Shown one piece after another: positions 56,385 to 64,000 of a stretch of 64,000 bases of DNA. Position numbers and translations under genes: made by a program. Source of the stretch: Carnegiea gigantea (lineage: Eukaryota > Streptophyta > Magnoliopsida > Caryophyllales > Cactaceae); the NCBI GenBank assembly GCA_029747015.1, contig JAKOGI010001184.1:186001-250000 (forward strand), in the 5' to 3' direction. Below the pieces are notes generated by a model. The model saw only the letters and a program-made list of their open reading frames with translations. It did no database searches and had not been told where the DNA came from. Position 1 is the first letter of the stretch. The number at the start of each line of letters is the position of its first letter.

Positions 56385-57848
56385 TGTTTGGTAATTTTGA
56401 ATGTATAATATATGTCACAAGTATATAACTATCGTCGTAGTACTTGATGGTTGTCTCCATAGGGACCATAGCAGAGATTAGGCCACTGTCGACTAATTAC
56501 TAAACTAATTAATCTAAAATTAACTACATGAGTCCAAATAAAGCAACTTAAAGGGAACTAATGAACTCAAATTGAGAATCTAATTTGAGCATCCTGATTG
56601 AACTTAGCATAAATAAGAACAAATCCAATGAATAGCGCCCTAAAAAGTGAGTAAACTTATTATCATGACTCTACTCTAAAATCAAATACCATAACCAAAA
56701 CATAAATTAAGATGCATAAAACAAGAAAGAACAAAGATCAATACAGCTTAGTTTGATTAACTAAATTAAACCAGAATAGGGGGAAATCAGGCGTTACAGG
56801 CCAACTAACTTTACTCATGATTACCAGGCTGCATCCAAACTCTTGAAACTTCAAATAAGTATTTGCAAATTGCACAACTAACAACCCATAACAATGGAGG
56901 CATGGAAGTCACCAAATTTGGAGGGGACAAATAGGGGAGGGTAGTTCGAATTTTGCAGCCCAAAAACAACAATTAATGGGGCATCCCTGATTGCCAAATT
57001 AAGCAACAATAGAGAACCCAAAAACGTTCATGAAGGAAACAATCCCAACTTCCATAGAATCCATTAAAAACCCAGAAAAATCGAATCAGCAGTAGATAAC
57101 CAACCTCTAAATTAAACCACTTTCATGAAATTCGAAGAAGCCTAAAATCACAACCCTCACTCAATAAAATTACAAAACTAAAACTGACACCACTAACTTT
57201 TTGCTAACAGGCATAGATTGAGAATGAAAAAATAGAACAATTTCAAATAAATAGACCTCTAACAAATCTAAAATGAAACTTGAAATTAAACCCTCAAAAT
57301 CTAACCCTAATTTGCGAAACTCAAATTAAAACAACTAAGAACCCTTATTAAAACTTGAGAAACTCAAACCTAACCTAATTCGATACCTCCTAGCACCACA
57401 ACCTTCTTTATACTTGAACCCTTTTCTACCTCGGCCCTTCAATCTAGGTAATCATGGACAATTGATTTTGATGATGCGCTGGCTACAGTTGAGGGTGGTG
57501 GATGAGTGTAAAAGTGGTGTGTACTACTCTGTGACTTTGAGAGAGAGAGAGAGAAGAGTTAGAGAGATGAAGTGAGATGAAGGGCAAGGGGGGTCGGGGT
57601 TTTTGGGTTCATCACAACCGAAAGAGGAGAGAGAAAATGCAACTGAGGGGAAGAGGGTGCCACATATTATGCGCATAGGGGGAAATAAATGGGTAGGTTT
57701 AGGATTTTCTTTTTTTTTCTTGCTTTCTTTCAATTTATTGAAAACCTACAAAATCAAATAAAATTAAATAAAAATCTAAAAATAACAATTATTACAAGCA
57801 TAAATTGAGTATAGAGGTATCGTATTAAATTGTTCTTTGACACAAACA
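56385..57848 (-). repeat. R1 LTR c (5' LTR of the complete unit)
   Basis: It runs from TGTTTGGTAATTTTGAATG to ..GACACAAACA. It is about 90% identical to LTR b over a 270-base hand count and carries the same GA-rich patch near 57539. Confidence 0.9.
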
Positions 57849-57853
57849 AACTA

Positions 57854-58598
57854 TCAACCGGCCCTTCTATTATATCATTTTTTGAGTGCCTTTTTAATTA
57901 GTAATTGGTAATTCCATGTGTTATTCCCAGTAATTGCATGTCATGCCCCTATATTATTAGTTGTACTGCTAGTTAACATTTGTCTTTGGGGGTGCTACGT
58001 TGGTGTTATGTGTGAAGTCATTATGGCATTGCATGTTTTCTGGGTGATGTCACGAGTGTGAAGTTATGTGAAACTATGTGATGTCACTCCCATTCGGTTG
58101 TGCTGTGACAGCTCCCTGGTTAACTAACTTGATTATAAAGTGATTTGATTCATTCATGCTTTAGGATGAAATCGAGCTAGCTTGTCTGCATTTACTCAGC
58201 TTTGTTTCGCACCATTGATTATTATGGATCAGAATCCTTTACATGTCCACTCGCATCGATGCATGAATAGACATCTTTGTGCTAATTGTTTGGGTATAAG
58301 ATTGAAAACTAGTATTTGTTTAAAATAAGTTTAATATGGTTATTTATGCCTACTCGTTTGCTGCTCTTATACGCGGTCTGCCCTTGGCGCCTTAATAGAG
58401 TGAGTAAACACTTAAAAAGGACTTGTGATGAGGTGACTGCAAACTATAAACTCCCCTTTTCTTATTCGAAATCTATATTCGATTGTAAGGTGAAATTTTG
58501 GATTTTGTGTTAAGTTATGAGGTTATGTCACATGTATGTGAGCCTTATGTTTTAGTATACCATGGACTTTAAAATTTCGAGGACGAAATTCTTTTAAT
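57854..58598 (+). other. Probable 3' spacer of element F, continued
   Basis: It resumes after R1 and leads into the polypurine tract of element F. The segment near 58572 (TTTCGAGGACGAAATTCTTT) is the usual run-in before chromovirus 3' LTRs. No ORF is recognised. Confidence 0.5.
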
Positions 58599-58607
58599 GG
58601 GGGAGAG
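58599..58607 (+). other. Polypurine tract, element F
   Basis: GGGGGAGAG immediately precedes the TGTAACACC LTR start. This fits the plus-strand primer of a + strand gypsy element. Confidence 0.8.
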
Positions 58608-61562
58608 TGTAACACCTGTGTTTTTTTTTTTTTAAATTGGAGGTAACTAATTCATCTGATAATTTTATCAACCATCGTTTCATTTTATTAGCTAAATTGG
58701 ATTAATAATTCTGTGCTTATTTATGTCAATTTTATTAAAGATTAGTTTTGAAACTTTGTGACCTTTTATATAAGCTCAAAAAATTAACACTTCGTCGAAT
58801 ATTAGACCAAGGGGAATTAGCATAATCGATGGGTCAGCAAGGAGTAGAAATGGTGGGCTTGATTTTGGCCTAGGGGTGCATAAAGGGTTACCAGAAAACA
58901 AAAAAAAAAAGGAGGCTGCTTAATTTTTAAAGAAAAGGCTAAGCACCTTCTGTGCCTACACTAGTGTCAAACATCTAATTCCCAAAACAAACCTATCACA
59001 CTTAGCTCTTCTTTCCCCCAGGTTCACTACACCACTCTCAGTCCCTATTAACACCTCATGCCTAGCCTTGACACTTCACCTTCTCCAAAAAATCCATTGA
59101 GAGAGTGAGGTGGAACAAGTAGAGAGAGAAATGATTTGCGAATTTGAACAAGAGCAGTAGCAACTCTACATGCTAGGGTGAAATCTGGGCAAAGGTACTG
59201 GGTGGAGGCATTCTGGGTAGTAGATCATGACCAACAGTGAAGGGGGACGAATCATAACTCATGCCATATAGAAATCACCCACGCCACTCATTAATCAGGT
59301 CCTTAAGTTTGGAACGAGGTAGACGATTCTTGAATTCCTAAATTAACTACTAACTTGCAAATTATTTTCTGAATTTTTCATGAGTTTTGGTTCGATTATG
59401 AGATTGGGATTTTGACGAATTGAGAATATGAGTAGTACGTGGACTGGTTGGATTGATTGAAACCATTTGGGTTGAAACTAGCTTGATTTTAAGGATTGTT
59501 TGTGAGTGGTGCTATAAGGAGGGGTGCGAGTTGTGTGAAAAATAGACGAAATTATGATATGTATCGATGTTTTGTGATGTTATGTCGTACTTTCTTAGTT
59601 GCCAAAATTCGCTAAAAACATGCTGCCTATTTGAATTGTTGTCTTTGTTTAGCATTGGTTCATGATTGCCCTGTTTTACGTTGGAATGAAGCCAGAAAAT
59701 AGGAAGTCGGCTAAATGATTCCATGAATCGATTCAGTAGTGAACCGGGTTCAAGAACCGCGCAGCGGCTTGCTTACATGAACGACCCCTACCCTATTTTG
59801 TTGCGTCTAGGGCCTTGATTTGTTGTCACACCATGAACCAAGAGCAATAGACAAGTTTGTTGAACTACTCGGCTAAATTGTCCAGTTGGTTGAACCATCA
59901 ACGAAAACATTGAAATGCTACTCTTGAATAAGTTAAGTGTTATGTAAATGTAGCGAGTTTGTTTTAAATATTTCATTTTGTTGAACTTGAAATGAATTTA
60001 ACAAACTGAAAGCACGTGACTTAGTTGTAGAACTAAACTTCTGAGTGCTTTTCAGTAAAACAAAATATAAGTAAGTTACAACTATTGGCTTTTGAAACAC
60101 ATTTTAAACATCTTTGCATGTGAAACTATAATTTTACTTGGCCTATAACTCATTTGTAAGCCCTTTTTGTCAAACTAAGTGATTGCTATAGTTTTCAGAA
60201 GACGACTTTGTTGTTATTTAAGCATTAATAGCCCCCTTAAAACTAGATATGTTGTTGTTGTAACATAACGGGAACTTTAATGCCAAGTGTGTTTGAAAGT
60301 GAATTGCACTGATATGTTCTAGGCTAGGAGGAGACTGCTAACTTAAAGAACTCGGTCTCGGGAGTAGACCTTAGCATCCAAATTAGAACTAAGATCCTAA
60401 TTGCTACTATCTTGATGAGGATAGGAGTCTATTGGCTTTGGGATGCCTCAGGCATACAAAAAGTTATGAGTTATGTTACTCACCCAACGAGAGTACTAAC
60501 TTATGAATCCAATGCCTTAAAAAGTGATTTCTTACCCATTATAAGTGAAAGCCCGTTGAATCTGATTTATGTCAATGAGGGCATTTGAAAAGTGCAGGAG
60601 GTTTTTGTAAAAGGGTCATTACAATTTATAAATGTAGTTTTCTTTTAAAAGCGAAAAGCACTTTGTAATAAAATAATTTAGCTTGGTTAAAGTTTCGTAT
60701 TCTTTTGTGTGCTATGTCTATTCCTTATTAAAAGAACTCCTATGGTGACATCAACCGGAATGCTTTGAGATTAAAGGGGTAACTGGAGTTAGGTAGGCCA
60801 CCAACCTCAATGGTTGGGATAAATGGAATAGAGACATGATTTTGGGTCCTTATGTTTATTACGATATTATTATTCATAATTTCTATGTGCGTGCTAGTTA
60901 TTAGCATTGTGTGCAACTTTTTTGCTTTCTGAGGGTTAAGAATCATTCACTGAGCATATGGTAGCTCACCCCTCTCTATTTCGCTTTCCTCTAGGTTCTT
61001 GAAAATACAAAAGACAGGTAGAAGTCCTCGGTTCACGTAAACCTAGTCAAACCTTTCCTTTTTGCTTTGTAGAAGGGTTCATGTGTATGAATAGGCTATT
61101 TCATGAGTTAAATGATGTAAGTGGATGTATTCTTAAGCTCTTGGGCATATGTAAGTCAATTACTATAGTTCATGTAATACATATTGACTAGCAATCACTT
61201 TGAATGGCCGTGTGAGCTAACCATCTAAATAGTCAGTCGTTTTTGTTGGTTGGAGTTCTGTTTGTTTTCGGTTTGCAACCTCAGTGTTGTGGCATGTGTT
61301 TTGTTGAGTTGTATCTTTTATTTTTTTCTTTTATCTAGCTTTATAGCTTATGTACTCCGGGCATGTGGCCTATAGAGTTGTGATATCTGACAGGCAGCCG
61401 TTGAGATTGTTGGACATATTCTTCATGTTTTTATTGTTAATCGTACCTAATATAAGGCTATAAGCCTCTGTTATGGCAAAATTTTAAGCAAAACTCCGTC
61501 CCTTTCATCCTAAAATTTTAGAAATCATTAGCATCACTAGCCCTGGGGGTAGGGGTGTTACA
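58608..61562 (+). repeat. Element F 3' LTR (2,955 bp)
   Basis: The LTR starts TGTAACACCTG and ends GGGGTGTTACA, so its first and last nine bases are perfect inverted repeats. Length and termini fit Tekay/Del chromoviruses. A TATA-like TTTATATAAG lies at 58764-58773. There is no ORF. The 5' LTR is not in the window. The sequence right after it is the interior of R2, so this LTR marks an insertion into R2. Confidence 0.85.
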
Positions 61563-61574
61563 AACACCCTTGAG

Positions 61575-62340
61575 GGTAGTTTCACCGTTCATGATTCATG
61601 TCTTCCTTTGCCTCCCTTAGAAGAGCTTGAGGGGGGAGGTAGATTTGAGACTGATGCTAGCTTTGATGATCAGTGTGGCATATTTATTAAGTCAAAGGAT
61701 ACATTTCCTCTATAGCATTCATTTGATGAGCATTCTGTTATGGAGTTCAATGAGGTTACACCTTATATAAAGTCTGATGATCCTGTTTACGTTGAGTCTG
61801 CGCTTAACTTAGCTCTCACCCCCTCCCATTTCACCCCTTTCTTCTTCCCTCCCCATTTTCACCCTTCTTTAGACCCTTCCGAGTCTACTTTTGTAGAGCT
61901 GAGACTTTTGTGCTTCTTAGCCATTGTTTAGATCAGAACTTTGATGATAGAGACATTGAGAGACTTGAGGATCACTTTGAGGTAAAGGACTTGACTTTAG
62001 GTCATCATATGAGCTTCTTTGATTTTCATACTTCACTTGATTAGCTTTCCCGAGGTCCTCTCCCCACCCCTCTTGGAAATGTTGGACTTTATTTTATGCA
62101 TTCAGACTACTTTAGATGGTCTATACATTCATATAATCACATCATTTTTAGACCATTGACTCATATGTCTGATTTTGCATATGCACATCTTTCTTTTGAT
62201 TAGGCTGAGAACTTTGATAAGCTCAAGAGAGCTTTGAGTTATATTCCACTTATGCACTTCATTTGGGTTACATCCTGTTTCTCACTACTTCTATTTTTGT
62301 GAGGACTGTTCTTGACTATTTAACAACTTATTAAGATCAT
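61575..62340 (+). pseudogene. R2 gag-tail remnant
   Basis: It is homologous to R1 gag between about 55440 and 54657. Shared landmarks are a FETDASFDDQCGIF stretch near 61648, FHPSLDPSESTFVE near 61858, DIERLEDHFEVKDLTLGHHM near 61942 and an ENFDKLKRALSY stretch near 62210. The open part 61740-61931 starts at an internal Met and is not a true N-terminus. Stops and a frameshift near 61905 break it. No enzymatic motif is present. Confidence 0.68.
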
Positions 62341-62599
62341 TGGTGGGTTTTGCATGAATCGTAGCGTATGAGCTAAGACCGAGTGACTAATGTTCCATCA
62401 ACCTCCTCAGCACCGTCTGAGTGAGGCATCAGTTTGGATACATTCAGTGGCTAACCCAATATGATCTTTCCACCCCTACTCTCCTTCTTGTTTTTCTGTT
62501 CTTTCTCTCTTTTTGTACATAGTTGTGGATACTTAGGATTGTGATTGCTTGGATAATCGATTTTGAGGTGAAATTTGGGATTTGTTGAGCCAAGTTGGC

Positions 62600-63000
62600 T
62601 ATGATGATCCTTGTTTGTTTTATGTGTTTTGTTATTAGTGGTGTATTTGGTTTGTGAATATGTGTTAATCTTTTTGTGTTTGGTTTTGGTCTTGTTTAGT
62701 TTTTATTTAGTAAACCCTTGTTTAGTTTTGGTATTACAGGATTTTGTTTATTGGTGGTATCTTTTTGTAAATTTGTGTTGGTACTTTCTTTTTTGTTTTG
62801 TTGGTTTTGTATTTTGATTTTCTTTTGTTTAAGGTTTCCTCTTGTTTTGTTTAAGGTTTCCTCTTGTTTTGTTTTGTATTTAGTAGCTCCTTGGTTTTCT
62901 TTTGTTTTTATTTTCATGATCTTGATTTTTTTTTTTGGTAGTTCTTTTTTTTTTTTTTGTTTTTTTGGGTGTTTTGGTGGTGTCCTAGTTTGTATATAAT
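62600..63000 (+). repeat. T/G-rich low-complexity tract of R2
   Basis: It is made of TTTTG-type words, the counterpart of R1's A/C-rich tract at 53620-54250. It includes a 22-bp tandem duplication (GTTTAAGGTTTCCTCTTGTTTT) near 62827-62870. A 191-codon minus frame across it is a composition artefact. Confidence 0.8.
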
Positions 63001-63616
63001 TGTAAGTTTGTGTTGGTTTTATAGTTATATAGCTTATGTGATTGCTATTTGGCACCTTAGTTTCCATAATGAAGACATTGTGGAGTTTCGATGTGGGGGT
63101 GAGGTGCCCATATATTTTTGAAATTTTATTTTTCTTTGGTGATTTGTGTTCTTTCTTTGGTGATTGTGATTCCATGTTGTTAGGATATTGAGTTATGCAA
63201 AAATAGAGTTTGCGTGATGATATGTCTAGTTGAGGATGTCGATTCAATTTTTCATAATAACTCCGTCTCATATGTGTGATTTTGTGTCTACCTTACTCAC
63301 TTTATCATCAATTCATTGAGTCTTGTTATTGAGTTGACACGTGAACTTTTTCTTTGTCAGAGTTACCTTCCAAGCTCTAAAAATAATGCACAAAAAAGAG
63401 GGAAAGGAAAAAGCCTAAAACGTGAATAAAAACTCGAGTATCAATGTTTAAAGCCACTATCTTTATTTCATATCTTTGATTGGCTTGAATATGTATTATT
63501 ATACTTGATTACACATCTATTTGGACAATGAAATGGGTGCTTTGCACATTCTTATAAACCCCATTTTTAGGACAGGCCCAAATATTTGGAAGTCAAATGA
63601 GTTTAGGGTGTGTGCG

Positions 63617-64000
63617 TGTTAAGTTGCATTTTATGCATATTTTTTATGTTTTATTAATTTATTTTACGTTATTAATTTGCCTAATATTCGTCCTTTTTGT
63701 TATATTATTTAGGGAATAAAGGTTTAAGTCCAAACTCATTAAAAAAGAAAAGGATGGAGAAATCAAGCTAAAAGAAGGTTGAAGAAGTGATATCACCATG
63801 AAACTAGGGAATCAACCAAATCGACCAAGAATATCAGAGCAATCTCCCTGGACTCGGTATCCCACTTGCTCGATAACTTCTCATCACCCATGACTTACCG
63901 TCATCATATGTCAACTACTCCACAAATCACCGTGATAAAAGCCTCCACAAATCACCTTAATAAAAGCCTCCACATATCATGTAACCATCAAGTAGGGGTT
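63617..64000 (+). repeat. Probable start of another LTR, runs off the window
   Basis: R2 homology ends exactly where a TGTTAAGTTGCATTTTATGC block begins, preceded by GTGCG as the possible target duplication. The block has LTR-like texture, but with no second copy or right end it cannot be confirmed. Repeats at 63917-63981 lie inside it. Confidence 0.4.
63917..63981. repeat. 25-bp tandem repeat, about 2.6 copies
   Basis: Units start at 63917, 63942 and 63967 and share CTCCACAAATCACC and ATAAAAG. The third is partial (CTCCACATATCATG). Confidence 0.85.

Larger units (their letters stand above)
50089..57848 (-). mobile_element. R1: three-LTR array of a gag-only retrotransposon
   Basis: Three copies of one LTR lie in the same orientation: a (50089-50788, truncated), b (50925-52404) and c (56385-57848). 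Primer sites complementary to tRNA-Asp precede both b and c. The complete unit is b-interior-c (50925-57848, 6.9 kb, minus strand), with gag as its only coding region. Outside LTR a is ACCTA (50084-50088) and outside LTR c is AACTA (57849-57853), a 4/5 match, so the whole array may trace to one insertion. Hand counts over 270 bases give b-c about 90%, a-c about 87% and a-b about 84% identity. Confidence 0.82.
61563..63616 (+). mobile_element. R2: second copy of family R, truncated by element F and a further LTR
   Basis: The sequence matches R1's interior in reverse orientation, from the acidic Ser/Pro-rich coding region (61575-62340) through the T/G-rich tract to a GTGTGTGCG stretch at 63608-63616 that equals R1's 52970 region. 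Its left end abuts F's LTR at 61562 and its right end stops at 63616, where unrelated LTR-like sequence begins. Neither of its own LTRs is in the window. Confidence 0.75.

Noticed and set aside
62696..63271. The longest open frame in the window (191 codons, minus strand)
   Set aside because: It lies antisense to the T/G-rich tract and 3' region of R2. Its Lys/Asn/Thr-rich content follows from base composition, and the matching stretch in R1 has no such frame.
63917..63981. CRISPR array
   Set aside because: Units are directly adjacent without spacers and the genome is eukaryotic; it is a short tandem repeat.

Overview
The window looks like nuclear heterochromatin from a flowering plant: AT-rich, transposon-dense, and without any host protein-coding gene, rRNA gene or functional tRNA gene that I can recognise. 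The case for a plant rests on the element families: Ty3/gypsy elements with an Asp-tRNA-type primer-binding site (the Athila/Tat habit), a Tat-like pol remnant, a chromodomain-bearing gypsy element with a 3-kb LTR bounded by TGTAACACC/GGTGTTACA, a solo LTR carrying 5S-rRNA-like sequence (Cassandra), a CACTA (En/Spm, TNP2) transposase fossil and a short hAT-like element. I cannot name the species. Almost every coding region is broken by stops and frameshifts, so they are listed as pseudogenes.

Layout. 1-3.7 kb: three partial copies of one unknown repeat; the middle one carries a 463-bp hAT-like element with an 8-bp target duplication, and the third copy is in effect its empty site. 5.9-6.2 kb: Cassandra-like solo LTR. 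6.75-26.9 kb: gypsy element A (+ strand, gag-PR-RT-RH-INT recognisable, RT catalytic YTDD still readable) whose 3' LTR is split by element B (17273-26246, - strand, perfect TGTAG duplication). B carries gag, protease and an Athila-type third ORF, but I see no RT/RNase H/integrase. 28.7-32.3 kb: CACTA transposase fossil (- strand). 34.7-35.9 kb: a 3' LTR with its polypurine tract (element C). 37.4-39.5 kb: gag, PBS and 5' LTR of a B-like element (D, - strand). 40.2-42.5 kb: a hairpin, a tRNA-like module and a Tat-like RNase H/integrase remnant (E, + strand). 47.6-48.1 kb: integrase tail and chromodomain of element F (+). 50.1-57.8 kb: three LTRs of a gag-only family (R1, - strand) in an a-b-c array. 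58.6-61.6 kb: F-type polypurine tract and 3' LTR. 61.6-63.6 kb: a second, opposite-orientation copy of family R (R2). 63.6 kb to the end: probable start of another LTR.

How it fits together. The nesting gives a relative history. A is older than B. R2 appears to be older than F, which ends inside it, and F appears older than R1, which sits in F's 3' spacer; family R therefore seems to have moved both before and after F. Two families (B/D and R) encode gag but no visible polymerase, and B, R and the autonomous A share the Asp-tRNA-type primer site, so mobilisation in trans by an A-like element is plausible but not shown. I do not see a novel operon-like or defence-like system. The strongest observations are the three-LTR array with a microhomology deletion junction, the nested insertions with matching target duplications, and the pol-less elements.
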